Notes: generated by a model not told the origin, from the sequence alone. Shown: positions 1 through 8,246, numbered from the stretch's first letter. The stretch: DNA of 34,469 nucleotides from Alphaproteobacteria bacterium (GCA_019237175.1 JAFAHP010000280.1:1-34469); one strand, 5' to 3'. Numbers and translations: made by a program.

Positions 1-190
1 GCAGCCCGCGTGGTTGGGGTCGGAATGTCGGGACGGCAAGGCGAGATAAGCGAGGAGATCTGCCGGGGCGGGTGACCGCGGCAGAAGTCAGAGCCTTCAT
101 AGTACCGATGCGGCCTCGGCCGTGAGAGGGGCGGCTAGCAAAACCGCTCCGAGGGAAGGGAGGCAGGAAGTTGGAGGTGCGAAGTCCGGA

Positions 191-1519
191 ATGAGGCAAC
201 AAGCCGCCTCGGGAGTGCCGGAAAAGGCTACGCAAGGGGCAGAAGCCCGCCGCCGCAGTCCGTGGTGGTGGACCGAAGCGTCGATCTGGACCGAGCGCAT
301 GGTGTCGGCGCTGGGCAACGGCGTCAAAGGAGGCAAGTGGTACAGTCTGATGGATAAGCTCGTCCGACCGACGACCCTGGAGGCGGCGTGGCACAAAGTC
401 GCGCGCAACCAGGGGGCGGCCGGGGTGGACGGCCAGAGCATCGAACGGTTCGCAGCCCAAGCGGAGCGGTATCTGCAGGAACTCCAGCACAGCCTGGCGG
501 ACGGCAGCTACCAGCCGCACCCGGTCAAACGGGTAGAGATCCCCAAAGGCGACGGGCGAACCCGGCCGCTGGGGATCCCGACGGTCAAGGACCGGATCGT
601 GCAGACGGCTCTCAAAATGGTCATCGAGCCGATCTTTGAAACTCAGTTCCGCTCGGGCAGCTACGGCTTCCGTCCGGGACGCAGTTGCAAAGACGCGCTG
701 CGGGAAGTCGATCGGTTGCTGAAGGCGGGGTTCGCCTGGGTGGTGGACGCCGACCTGCAGAGCTATTTCGACAGCATCCCGCACAAGAAGCTGATGACCC
801 TGGTGGCAGGCTCGATCAGCGACGGGCCGGTCCTGTCGCTGATCGAGGGCTTCCTCCGGCAAGACATCATGAAGGACATGACGCGCTGGCGGCCGACGAC
901 GGGAACGCCCCAAGGGGCGGTGATCTCGCCGTTGCTTGCCAACCTCTATCTGCATCCGCTCGACCTTCTAATGGAACAGAGTGGAGTGCGGATGGTGCGG
1001 TATGCCGACGACTTTGTGATCCTGTGCCGGACGGAAGCGGAGGCCATGGCCGCCCTGCGCCAAATCCAGGCGTGGGTCGCAGCCAACGGCCTGACCTTGC
1101 ACCCAGACAAGACGCGGGTCGGCGACAGCCGCCAACCGGGACAGGGTTTCGAATTCCTTGGCTACCGGTTCGAGGCGGGTCGTCGGCTGGTGCGCAAGAA
1201 GAGCCTGAAGGCGGTCAAGGACAAGGTGAGAAGCCTGACGGGCCGCAGCCGGGGCGACAGCCTCGAGCGGATCGTCAATGATCTCAACCCGATATTGCGG
1301 GGCTGGTTTGGCTATTTCCAGCATGCCACACCAGCTTTGTTCGACGTCCTCGACGGCTTCGTCCGCAGACGGTTGCGCGCCATCCTGCGCAAGCAGGAAA
1401 AGCGACCCGGCATTGGACGATGCCCAGCCGACCATCAACGCTGGCCCAATGCCTTCTTCGCGGCTCACGGGCTATTCACCCTCTGCACGGCTTCTGAGCA
1501 AGCGAGACACTCCCGATGA
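191..1519 (+). CDS. ltrA: Group II intron reverse transcriptase/maturase
   Basis: Multifunctional intron-encoded protein that helps the intron RNA splice and copies it into DNA during retrohoming. The RT core is clear: AAGVDG early, then PKGDGRTRPLGIP, SYGFRPGRS, the first catalytic Asp in VDADLQSYFDSI, TPQGAVISPLLANLYLH, and the active-site box MVRYADDFVILC. A maturase (X) region follows with RGWFGYF, and the protein ends in WPNAFFAAHGLFTL, a tail seen in proteobacterial group II maturases. No HNH endonuclease motif is visible, so target-primed mobility would need another primer. The start is uncertain: ATG 191 gives about 442 residues and keeps the GVKGGKWYSL segment seen in relatives; ATG 299 and ATG 350 are alternatives. 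The ORF appears intact. Confidence 0.93.
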   Translation: MRQQAASGVPEKATQGAEARRRSPWWWTEASIWTERMVSALGNGVKGGKWYSLMDKLVRPTTLEAAWHKVARNQGAAGVDGQSIERFAAQAERYLQELQHSLADGSYQPHPVKRVEIPKGDGRTRPLGIPTVKDRIVQTALKMVIEPIFETQFRSGSYGFRPGRSCKDALREVDRLLKAGFAWVVDADLQSYFDSIPHKKLMTLVAGSISDGPVLSLIEGFLRQDIMKDMTRWRPTTGTPQGAVISPLLANLYLHPLDLLMEQSGVRMVRYADDFVILCRTEAEAMAALRQIQAWVAANGLTLHPDKTRVGDSRQPGQGFEFLGYRFEAGRRLVRKKSLKAVKDKVRSLTGRSRGDSLERIVNDLNPILRGWFGYFQHATPALFDVLDGFVRRRLRAILRKQEKRPGIGRCPADHQRWPNAFFAAHGLFTLCTASEQARHSR

Positions 1520-1536
1520 GGAAACCAACGACTGGA

Positions 1537-1606
1537 GAGCCGTGTGCGGGAGAACCGCCTGCACGGTTCGGAGGGCGGGGAGGGCGCAACCCTTCCCGAC
1601 CCCTAT
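1537..1606 (+). ncRNA. Group II intron domains V and VI
   Basis: Domain V (1537-1569) forms an 8-bp lower stem between GAGCCGTG and CACGGTTC, followed by an upper stem GCGG/CCGC closed by a GAGAA loop. The AGC triad at positions 2-4 of the hairpin is the catalytic metal-binding element. Domain VI (about 1572-1602) pairs GGGCGGGGAGGG with CCCTTCCCGACCC and leaves A1599 unpaired, which fits the branch-point adenosine. The canonical AGC triad argues against the CGC triad known from some class IIC introns, but I do not assign a class. Confidence 0.85.
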
Positions 1607-1612
1607 CTGAAC

Positions 1613-1632
1613 AGGAGGGTGGTTCGTACCAC
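1613..1632 (+). promoter_or_regulatory. rnr Shine-Dalgarno plus small hairpin
   Basis: AGGAGG at 1613-1618 is a perfect ribosome binding site but lies 17 bases before the rnr ATG (1636), which is too far for normal use. The bases in between contain GTGGT-TCGT-ACCAC (1619-1632), a perfect 5-bp stem with a 4-base loop. Folding it would bring the site to within 3 bases of the start on a linear count, giving a compact stacked arrangement. An in-frame TAG stands immediately before the ATG, so the start cannot lie further upstream. The functional role is inferred. Confidence 0.45.
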
Positions 1633-1635
1633 TAG

Positions 1636-3855
1636 ATGGTGCGGCCGCCGCCCGGAGCTCCCCGGAAGAGGGTTCTGCCTTCGGCGAGCGAGATCGTTGC
1701 GTTTGTTCGTCAAAGCCCGTCTGCGGTCGGCCAACGAGAGATCGCTCGCGCCTTCAATCTGGCACCGGCGGACCGACCGGTGCTGCGCGAGATGCTGCGC
1801 CAGATCGAACGCTCGGGAACGATAGCTCGGGCAGCCAATCGGCGACTCGTCGGGGGTATGGCGCTGCCCGAGCTGACCGTGGTCGAGCGGGTCGGCACCG
1901 ACGAGGACGGGATCCCGCTGGTCAGCCCGGTCGGTTGGCCCGGACCCGACCCCGCGCCGCTGCTGCGGCTTGCCGAGGAGGGCGGCGAGCCGCTGCCGGC
2001 TGGCGCCCGCGCCGCCGCCCGGCTGGTGATGCTCGACACCGGCGAAATCGAGGCGCGACTGATCCGCCGGCTTGCTTCCAGCTCTGAACGGGTGGTCGGA
2101 ATTTTTGAAAAGGATCGCAAGGGCGGCCGTGTGTTGGCGGCCGACCGCCGCAGCAAGGCCGAATACAGAGTTGCCGAACTTGCTGCCGGCGGTGCTGTCG
2201 AAGGCGAGCTGGTCGTGGCCGAGATCTTGGCCGGGACGCGGTTTGGCTTGCCGCGAGCACAGATTGTCGAGCGCCTCGGTCGGGCGAGCGATCCCGGCGC
2301 CATCAGCCTGTTGGCGATCGCATCGTTCGCGATTCCCACCGAATTCCCCGCTGATGTCATCGCCGAAGCCGACGCGGCGGCGCCGGTCGATCTTTTTGGG
2401 CGGGTCGATCTGCGCGATCTGCCTTTGATGACGATCGACGGCAGCGATGCCCGCGATTTCGACGATGCCGTTTGGGCGGAGCCCGATCCAGACCCCGCCA
2501 ACCCCGGTGGGTGGCATCTCGTTGTCGCGATCGCCGATGTCGCCTGGTATGTCCGGCCCGACAGCGCGCTCGATCGTGAGGCCGAGCGGCGCGGCAACTC
2601 GGTTTACTTTCCCGACCGCGTTGTGCCGATGCTGCCCGAGGCGCTCTCAGACGAACTGTGCTCGCTGAAGCCAGGCTTCGACCGCGCGTGCATTGCTGCG
2701 CATCTGTGGATCGATTCTGCCGGCCACAAACGCTGCCATCGTTTCGTGCGCGCACTGATGCGCTCCGCTGCGCGGCTCACTTATGACGAGGTCCAGGCGA
2801 TTAACGACGGGCAATGTCCGTCACCGGCCGCGGTTTCAACCTCGGGGATCGAGGCGCTGTACGGCGCTTTTGCCGCGCTGGCGCGGGCGCGCGCGACACG
2901 GGGCGCGTTGGAGCTCGAACTGCGTGAAGATCGCGTCGTGCTCGACGACGGCGGGCGGCCGGTCGCCGTGCTGCCCATACCACGTCTTGACAGCCACCGC
3001 CTGATCGAGGAGTTCATGATCCTTGCCAATGTCGCTGCAGCCGAGGAGCTGGAGGCGCGGCATCAGCCCTGCATGTATCGTATCCACGACGCGCCCGATC
3101 CGGAAAAGATCGCGGCATTGCAGGATTTTCTCGACGAAAGCGGCATCCCTGGGCTCGCTCTTGCCAAGGGCCAGGCGCCAAAGCCGGAGATGTTCAATCG
3201 TCTTTTGCGCCGCGCCGGGGACACCCCGGTTGCCCCACTCGTTAATGAACTGGTATTGCGTTGCCAGGCTCAAGCCGCCTACAGCTCGAACAACATCGGG
3301 CATTTTGGGCTGGCGTTGCGGCGCTACGCGCACTTTACCTCACCAATCCGACGCTACGCCGATATTCTGGTTCATCGGGCGCTGATCGCCGGCGCCAATG
3401 CCGCCGGAACCGCGTTCGGCGCCGGGGGGCTGCCGCCGAGGTTCCGTTCCGAGCACCTTGCGGCGGTGGGCGAGCATATCTCCGCAACCGAACGGCGCGC
3501 CGCCGCCGCCGAACGCGCCGCGCTCGAACGCTATCGGGCAACCCTGCTCGCCGATTCAATCGGCGGAACCTTTGCGGCGCGAATCAGCGGCATTGCGGAT
3601 TTCGGCCTGTTTGTCACGCTCTTGGCGACCGGAGCCGACGGCTTAGTGCCGATCTCAACCCTGTGGTCCGATCGCTACGACCGCCGCGAAAAACCACCCC
3701 GTCTCGTCGGCCGACGCTTTGGCGGCGTCTTTCGGCTGGGCGATCCGATTACCGTGCGTCTCGTTGAGGCGGACCCGATCCGCGGCCGATTGCTGTTTCG
3801 CATCGAAGGAGAGAAAACGTCGGAGCGCGGCGGTCGCGGTAAGCGGCGTAGTTGA
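1636..3855 (+). CDS. rnr: Ribonuclease R (RNB-family 3'-5' exoribonuclease)
   Basis: Processive 3'-5' exoribonuclease that degrades structured RNA and takes part in rRNA and mRNA quality control in the cytoplasm. 739 residues, near the usual alphaproteobacterial length. An N-terminal winged-helix-like region (about 15-70, VGQREIARAFNL) is followed by cold-shock-like domains (about 75-240). The RNB catalytic centre reads IDGSDARDFDDAV, with metal-binding Asp268, 274, 276 and 277, and HFTSPIRRYADILVHRAL lies near the end of the RNB domain. A C-terminal S1 domain starts around 642 (GTFAARISGIADFGLFV). The start is fixed by the TAG just upstream. rnr often follows topA in alphaproteobacteria; here a group II intron lies directly upstream, so full-length transcripts from an upstream promoter would need splicing. 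Confidence 0.95.
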   Translation: MVRPPPGAPRKRVLPSASEIVAFVRQSPSAVGQREIARAFNLAPADRPVLREMLRQIERSGTIARAANRRLVGGMALPELTVVERVGTDEDGIPLVSPVGWPGPDPAPLLRLAEEGGEPLPAGARAAARLVMLDTGEIEARLIRRLASSSERVVGIFEKDRKGGRVLAADRRSKAEYRVAELAAGGAVEGELVVAEILAGTRFGLPRAQIVERLGRASDPGAISLLAIASFAIPTEFPADVIAEADAAAPVDLFGRVDLRDLPLMTIDGSDARDFDDAVWAEPDPDPANPGGWHLVVAIADVAWYVRPDSALDREAERRGNSVYFPDRVVPMLPEALSDELCSLKPGFDRACIAAHLWIDSAGHKRCHRFVRALMRSAARLTYDEVQAINDGQCPSPAAVSTSGIEALYGAFAALARARATRGALELELREDRVVLDDGGRPVAVLPIPRLDSHRLIEEFMILANVAAAEELEARHQPCMYRIHDAPDPEKIAALQDFLDESGIPGLALAKGQAPKPEMFNRLLRRAGDTPVAPLVNELVLRCQAQAAYSSNNIGHFGLALRRYAHFTSPIRRYADILVHRALIAGANAAGTAFGAGGLPPRFRSEHLAAVGEHISATERRAAAAERAALERYRATLLADSIGGTFAARISGIADFGLFVTLLATGADGLVPISTLWSDRYDRREKPPRLVGRRFGGVFRLGDPITVRLVEADPIRGRLLFRIEGEKTSERGGRGKRRS

Positions 3856-3954
3856 TCGACAAGCTGCAGCAATCTACGATCTGTTCGCAGCGGACGCAGA
3901 TTGGGCGTGGCAGGGGGCCTGCAGCCCTCCGCGGGGATTTTGGGGTATCCCTCG

Positions 3955-5607
3955 ATGTCAAAGTTGTTCCGTCCGGCGATTTCGCTCGCATCGGCGAACA
4001 TTGTCGCGGTCGTTCTGGTACTTGCGAATTGCGCGCAGATACCGCCGCTGCCGCTCGATCCGGCAGGGCGCTTGTTCGCCCGTGGTCTGGACCAGATCGA
4101 CGAGCTTTACATCGTTAAGGTATCGAACCGTGCGCTGGTTTTCGATGCCGCCAATCGCCTCGCACAACTCGACCCGAAATTGCGGGTCACCGAGGTGTCG
4201 GGACCGCACGATCAGACCGAAATCATTCTAACCTATGACAGTCGCGAGGTAGCAGCCTACCCGAGCCCGTCCGGCGATGATCCGCATGTCTGGGGTGGAT
4301 GGCTGGGCCAGTTCGGAGCGGATGCGAAGCGAGCCTCGCCGACCCTTGCAGCGAAATCGCAGGACGACCTCGACAAGGTGCTGTTTGACGGCATTACCAG
4401 CGGGCTCGACCGCTTCTCTCGCTACAATACGCCGCAGGTCGCTCGGGATCAGCGCGCCGCGCGCGACGGTTTCGGCGGCATTGGTATCCTGCTTGAGGAC
4501 GACGCGAACCCATACCGGATAACTAAGGTCGTACCTGGGAGCCCGGCCGATACAGTAGGCATCCGGGTTGGCGACGGGCTGCTCGCAGTAGACGGGCAGC
4601 CCACCGCCAACCGCTCTCAAAACGAGGTGATCCGCCAGCTCCGCGGTGCAATCGCCAGCACCGTCGCGGTCACCGTCGATCGTCCGGCGGGCGGCGGGCG
4701 GCGGAGTTATCGGCTGCAGCGCACTCTAATCGTCTTGCCGACAGTGACCGTGACGCGCGTCACGGACGTCGCCGTTTTTCATGTTTCCGGGTTTAACCAG
4801 AATACAACGCAACAGCTCGTGGCCGACTTGGAGGACATCGAACGGCAGTTGGGTCCCCAGTTGCACGGCGCCGTGCTCGATCTGCGCGGCGATCCGGGCG
4901 GCCTGCTCGATCAAGCGGTAAGTCTCGCCGACGTCTTTATCGAAAAAGGGCCGATAGCGGCAACGGTGGGGCGCAATCCGGCGAGCCGCCAGTATTTCGA
5001 GGCGTCGGGCGAGGCTGTGGCAGCGCACGTGCCGATGGTCGTCCTGATCAATGGCGGGTCAGCTTCAGCCTCGGAAATTGTCGCGGCAGCGTTGCAGGAC
5101 GCCGGACGAGCGGTCGTTGTCGGCACCGCCTCGTACGGGAAGGGTACGGTACAGACCGTGCTCCGGCTCCCAAATGATGGAGAGCTCGTCTTGACATGGG
5201 CTGAGCTTGTCGCCCCTGCCGGATATTCGTTAAACGGGCATGGCGTAGTCCCGACAATCTGCACCAGCAGGGTCGGCGATGACCCGCGATCGATCGAGGC
5301 CGTATTGCAGCACACCGGCGAAGCCGCATCCGCGGAAGCGGTCACGACGGCTCCGCGCGCCTCACTCGACGAACGTGATTGGGCCGAGTTGCGCGCTGCT
5401 TGTCCCCCCCGCCCCGGCGATCGTGCGGTTGACTTGACCGTGGCCGAACGCCTGCTGGCCGATCCAGCGCTCTACGCCCAGGCGGTGCATACGATCGGGT
5501 CGGCCTCAAACCTCGCGGCAAAGCCGGTCAGTAGCACTCCGACCACGTCGAAGGGCGCCTTGACAGGGTACAGCGGATCGCTATCTTCGAGCGAGCATCC
5601 CCCCTGA
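3955..5607 (+). CDS. S41 C-terminal processing protease with PDZ domain
   Basis: Serine protease of the CtpA/Tsp family, acting in the periplasm on C-terminal tails of envelope proteins. With ATG 3955 it has 550 residues. An N-terminal hydrophobic segment (about 12-25) ends in LANC-A; the Cys could be lipidated, but Asn at -1 is unusual for a lipobox, so plain secretion is equally possible. A PDZ domain spans about 172-245 (GIGILLEDD...GSPADTVGI). The peptidase core contains DLRGDPGGLL, then GGSASASEI with probable nucleophile Ser371 and the general base Lys396 in SYGKGTVQ, 25 residues apart as in characterised members. It is longer than classical CtpA because of an N-terminal domain before the PDZ and a C-terminal tail of about 120 residues. 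TTG 3901 is an upstream alternative but would bury the signal sequence. It lies between rnr and rpmG on the same strand. Confidence 0.88.
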   Translation: MSKLFRPAISLASANIVAVVLVLANCAQIPPLPLDPAGRLFARGLDQIDELYIVKVSNRALVFDAANRLAQLDPKLRVTEVSGPHDQTEIILTYDSREVAAYPSPSGDDPHVWGGWLGQFGADAKRASPTLAAKSQDDLDKVLFDGITSGLDRFSRYNTPQVARDQRAARDGFGGIGILLEDDANPYRITKVVPGSPADTVGIRVGDGLLAVDGQPTANRSQNEVIRQLRGAIASTVAVTVDRPAGGGRRSYRLQRTLIVLPTVTVTRVTDVAVFHVSGFNQNTTQQLVADLEDIERQLGPQLHGAVLDLRGDPGGLLDQAVSLADVFIEKGPIAATVGRNPASRQYFEASGEAVAAHVPMVVLINGGSASASEIVAAALQDAGRAVVVGTASYGKGTVQTVLRLPNDGELVLTWAELVAPAGYSLNGHGVVPTICTSRVGDDPRSIEAVLQHTGEAASAEAVTTAPRASLDERDWAELRAACPPRPGDRAVDLTVAERLLADPALYAQAVHTIGSASNLAAKPVSSTPTTSKGALTGYSGSLSSSEHPP

Positions 5608-5626
5608 TCGTGGAAAGACGCAAGTC

Positions 5627-5794
5627 ATGGCCAAGACCAATACTGTCCTGATCAAACTCGTCAGCAGCGCTGACACCGGCTATTATTATGTAACCAAGAA
5701 AAATCCTCGCAACAAGACAGCAAAGCTGGAGCTGAAAAAGTTCGATCCAGTGGCGCGCAAACACGTCCTCTTCAAGGAAGCCAAGATCAAGTAA
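5627..5794 (+). CDS. rpmG: 50S ribosomal protein L33
   Basis: Small basic component of the large ribosomal subunit. The 55-residue product begins MAKTNTVLIKLVSSADTG, continues YYYVTKKNPRNKTAKLELKK and ends in a Lys-rich tail, matching the whole length of proteobacterial L33. It lacks the zinc-binding Cys pairs of the C+ type, so it is the zinc-independent form. GGAAAG at 5612-5617 provides a ribosome binding site 9 bases before ATG. It lies 19 bases after the S41 protease gene and may be cotranscribed with it. Confidence 0.97.
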   Translation: MAKTNTVLIKLVSSADTGYYYVTKKNPRNKTAKLELKKFDPVARKHVLFKEAKIK

Positions 5795-5983
5795 GACGTG
5801 ATCGCGCGATCGGATCGACGAGGCGTGAATGATTGCGCAGGAACGGTGCAACAAGGTCTCCCGTACGGGTCACTCCAGCGTGGCCTCCTTTCCTCGTCGG
5901 ATTCCCCCTCTCGAAGCGGTGGTAGCCGGCACGGCGCCAATTGGCGTCGCGAGTAGGGGGCAGGAGGATCGACCGGTTGCGCA
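5795..5983 (+). other. Convergent intergenic region, rpmG/cca
   Basis: 189 bases between two converging genes, with no ORF of interest. It contains a perfect 12-bp palindrome CGCCAATTGGCG (5935-5946) and a 10-bp palindrome CCCGTACGGG (5860-5869). Neither is followed by a T-run on either strand, so I do not call an intrinsic terminator. They may be protein sites or chance in GC-rich DNA. Confidence 0.4.
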
Positions 5984-7264
5984 TCATAACGAGCGGTCCC
6001 GCTTTTTGACGAGTTCTGCCAGTCGGGTTAGGCACTGGGTGCGGTCGGGGGCAAAATCCGCCGCTTCCCACCAGCGTTCGACGGCGTCGAGTAGGGTACC
6101 AACACGAGGTCCGGGTGAAATGCCAAGGGCAGTGACGTCGCGGCCGGTCAACGGGAACATAGGTGGCGTCCAATCGCCGGCAAGGGCGAGGATCCCGGCC
6201 AGCTGGCCCGAGCTCACGACGCCTTCGGCGGTCTGCAAAAGCGCGAGATCGCGATAACGGTCGGCACCAAACCGATATAGGGCGCGGCGCTGTGTCACGT
6301 CGTCGCCATTCGGGTCGAATGGCCAAGGGGGGACCAAGCCTCGCAGCCGGACGCGCCAAGCATTAGCAAAGCGCAGTCTGTCCGAAAGCACTTGGACGGC
6401 AGCGGCGTCGACCGCAATGACCGCAGCGAGCCGGCGCAGCGGATCGGGCTCGGGCTCGATCTCGATCATCCGCTGCAGCCGATCGAGCCGGCGCGCCTCG
6501 GGCAGGATCACCGCCAGCACACCGTCATCCGCCATCATGCGGAGCGCCGCCCTCGGATCGGCGGTTTCGAGCAATCTGATCAGTTCCCGGGCGACGCGCT
6601 CGGCCGACAAGCTCAGCAGGAGCTGGGCCGCGGCACGACAAGCGGCGCGCGCCTGGGGGTCGCCTTTGCCCGCGCCAAAGCGCGCCTCGAACCGGTAATA
6701 GCGCAAAATCCGTAATACATCTTCGGCGATGCGGATAGCCGGATCGCCGACAAAGCGGACCCTGCGCGCCCGCAGATCGGCCAACCCGCCAGTCGGGTCG
6801 TCAATGACGCCTTCGGGCGACAAATAGATCGCATTGATCGTGAAGTCGCGCCGTGCGGCATCTGCCGCCCAGTCGGCATCGAACGCAACACGCGCCCGGC
6901 GACCATAGGTTTCGACGTCGCGGCGCAAGGTGGTGATTTCGAAATGACGAACCGGCTCGCCCGGTTGAGCTGCAGGGATCGCGGTCACCGTACCGTGGTC
7001 GAGACCGATCGGTATGACTTTGATTCCACGATGTTCAAGCAGTTCGATGACGCGCTTCGGCGGGGCCGGTGTGGCAAGGTCGATGTCGATATCGGTCCCC
7101 GCCCTCCCACCGGTGGACAGGCCAAGCAAGGCATTGCGCACGACACCGCCGACAAAGCGAGCCTCAACCGCGCCTGCGGCGAGCGCATCGAGCACGGCTC
7201 GCGTTGACGGCTCTACCATCCAAGGCGGCAGCTCGATCCGCAAAGGCGCCGGAGGTTCGCTCAT
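5984..7264 (-). CDS. cca: CCA tRNA nucleotidyltransferase / poly(A) polymerase family
   Basis: Adds or repairs the 3' CCA end of tRNAs using CTP and ATP. 426 residues from ATG at 7264. The class II nucleotidyltransferase head is clear: ARFVGGVVRNALLG, then the metal-binding TDIDIDLAT, followed by RRDFTINAIYL and GLADLRARRVRFVG, with RIAEDVLRILRYYRFEARF in the neck. A poly(A) polymerase cannot be excluded on these motifs alone, but the length and the alphaproteobacterial neighbourhood (DUF6111, Nudix) fit the CCA-adding type. The start overlaps the stop of the upstream DUF6111 gene in ATGA, so translation is probably coupled. It is the last gene of a four-gene minus-strand group. Confidence 0.92.
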   Translation of the reverse strand: MSEPPAPLRIELPPWMVEPSTRAVLDALAAGAVEARFVGGVVRNALLGLSTGGRAGTDIDIDLATPAPPKRVIELLEHRGIKVIPIGLDHGTVTAIPAAQPGEPVRHFEITTLRRDVETYGRRARVAFDADWAADAARRDFTINAIYLSPEGVIDDPTGGLADLRARRVRFVGDPAIRIAEDVLRILRYYRFEARFGAGKGDPQARAACRAAAQLLLSLSAERVARELIRLLETADPRAALRMMADDGVLAVILPEARRLDRLQRMIEIEPEPDPLRRLAAVIAVDAAAVQVLSDRLRFANAWRVRLRGLVPPWPFDPNGDDVTQRRALYRFGADRYRDLALLQTAEGVVSSGQLAGILALAGDWTPPMFPLTGRDVTALGISPGPRVGTLLDAVERWWEAADFAPDRTQCLTRLAELVKKRDRSL

Positions 7265-7542
7265 TGTGGTGACCTCGGCTCGATATGGCCGGGGATGATC
7301 CGGCCGTTTACATACCGCGGCGCGACATAGACACCCTCTTGCCGGGTGCCAAAGCCGACAGCGACGACAAACAGCACGATCACCAAGGACAGTACACCGG
7401 CGGTGGTTAGCCACAGCCAGGGTACCGACCTCCACCCCCCTGTCGCGCGTTCACGAGGTGCGGCGAAGATCGTGATCCATAAGAGATAGAGTGCGGTCGG
7501 CACCATCAGCGGGACAACGATCGTGAGAAAGACCCGGATCAT
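7261..7542 (-). CDS. DUF6111 family small membrane protein
   Basis: 93-residue protein of unknown function. Two hydrophobic helices are visible, about residues 3-26 (VFLTIVVPLMVPTALYLLWI) and 42-65 (PWLWLTTAGVLSLVIVLFVV). They are separated by an Arg-rich linker and followed by a polar tail with GVYVAPRYVNGRIIPG. The position between a Nudix hydrolase and cca is characteristic of this alphaproteobacterial family. It lies 5 bases downstream of the Nudix gene and overlaps cca by 4 bases, which suggests one transcript. I do not know what it does; a link to tRNA maturation is suggested only by neighbourhood. Confidence 0.82.
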   Translation of the reverse strand: MIRVFLTIVVPLMVPTALYLLWITIFAAPRERATGGWRSVPWLWLTTAGVLSLVIVLFVVAVGFGTRQEGVYVAPRYVNGRIIPGHIEPRSPQ

Positions 7543-7547
7543 ACCGC

Positions 7548-8201
7548 TCAGCCGGCGAGCACCTCGGCCAAGTTCACCAACATCCCGGCGGTGGCTCCCC
7601 AGATGTTGCGGCCTTGATACGGCAGTACAAAAAATACGCGACGCCGCTCTTCAAAGATCCGCTCGGTGCGGCGATGGTTGTGGGGGTCGAGAACAAATGA
7701 CAGCGGCACCTCGAACACATCGGCAACTTCGAATGGATCGACGCTCAGTGAGAACGGGGTGGAGACAAGGCCAACCACCGGCGTAATCTCGAAACCGGTC
7801 CCGGTCACATAGGTGTCGAGCCGCCCGACCAAAGTCACACGCTCCCGCAGCAATCCGATCTCTTCTTCGGTTTCGCGCAGAGCTGCTGCGACCGCATCGC
7901 TGTCCCCCGGCTCGACCCTGCCGCCTGGAAACGCGATCTGGCCGGCATGCGCGCTCAGATGCGCCGTGCGCTGTGTCAGCAAGACCGACATTCCTTCGGC
8001 GCGATCGATCAGCGGCACCAGGACCGCCGCCGGACGCAGCGCCGCACTCGGCGGGGTCATTCCCGGGTTGAGGTCATGATCGCCGCGGGTTGCTTGACGC
8101 AATGCCGCTGCTTCAGCAGCGTTCGCGGCGCCGCCAAAGCCGCGACGTCCAGGCTCGCCAAGGCGGGCAAAGCGCGCCATGACCCATTCGCGCGTCAACA
8201 T
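7548..8201 (-). CDS. Nudix hydrolase, probable CoA pyrophosphatase
   Basis: Hydrolyses nucleoside diphosphate derivatives; this subfamily (NudL-like) cleaves CoA and acyl-CoA to phosphopantetheine and 3',5'-ADP. 217 residues. The Nudix box is complete (GGRVEPGDSD...ALRETEEEIGL), and the preceding LTQRTAHLSAHAGQIAFPGG is the extended signature typical of CoA pyrophosphatases. The middle DPFEVADVFEVPLSFVLD and NIWGATAGML also fit the subfamily. An N-terminal extension of about 50 residues is variable among relatives. It is part of the minus-strand group DUF1285-Nudix-DUF6111-cca. Confidence 0.92.
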   Translation of the reverse strand: MLTREWVMARFARLGEPGRRGFGGAANAAEAAALRQATRGDHDLNPGMTPPSAALRPAAVLVPLIDRAEGMSVLLTQRTAHLSAHAGQIAFPGGRVEPGDSDAVAAALRETEEEIGLLRERVTLVGRLDTYVTGTGFEITPVVGLVSTPFSLSVDPFEVADVFEVPLSFVLDPHNHRRTERIFEERRRVFFVLPYQGRNIWGATAGMLVNLAEVLAG

Positions 8202-8246
8202 CGCCCGCGCTCCCTGCGTTCCCGATGACCAAGGCCAGCCACGGCT

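Larger units (their letters stand above)
1..1606 (+). mobile_element. Group II intron, 5' end outside window
   Basis: A self-splicing retroelement carrying its own reverse transcriptase. Seen directly: an RT/maturase ORF, a domain V hairpin at 1537-1569 and a domain VI-like stem with a bulged A at 1599. The first 190 bases have no convincing gene and contain the stretch AGAAGTCAG...TCATAGTACC (about 84-105), typical of RNA that precedes the ORF in these introns. The usual 5' GTGYG boundary is not in the window, so the element is incomplete here. The 3' end is placed at CTAT (about 1606), 7-8 bases after the bulged A, as in canonical introns ending in AY; an intron with a 3' extension could end slightly later. 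It lies in the sense direction directly ahead of rnr, so splicing would restore that transcript. Confidence 0.88.

Noticed and set aside
97..441. Minus-strand open frame in the intron 5' region
   Set aside because: It runs antisense to structured intron RNA and the start of the RT gene, is rich in Pro/Ala/Ser, and has no recognisable motif.
122..1519. Diversity-generating retroelement or retron reading of the reverse transcriptase
   Set aside because: The RT carries a group II maturase region, and group II domains V and VI follow directly. No template/variable repeat pair or msr-msd-like RNA is seen.
1603..2597. Long minus-strand open frames opposite rnr and many other genes
   Set aside because: They are typical shadow frames of GC-rich genes on the other strand, with low-complexity Arg/Ser/Pro composition and no family signature.
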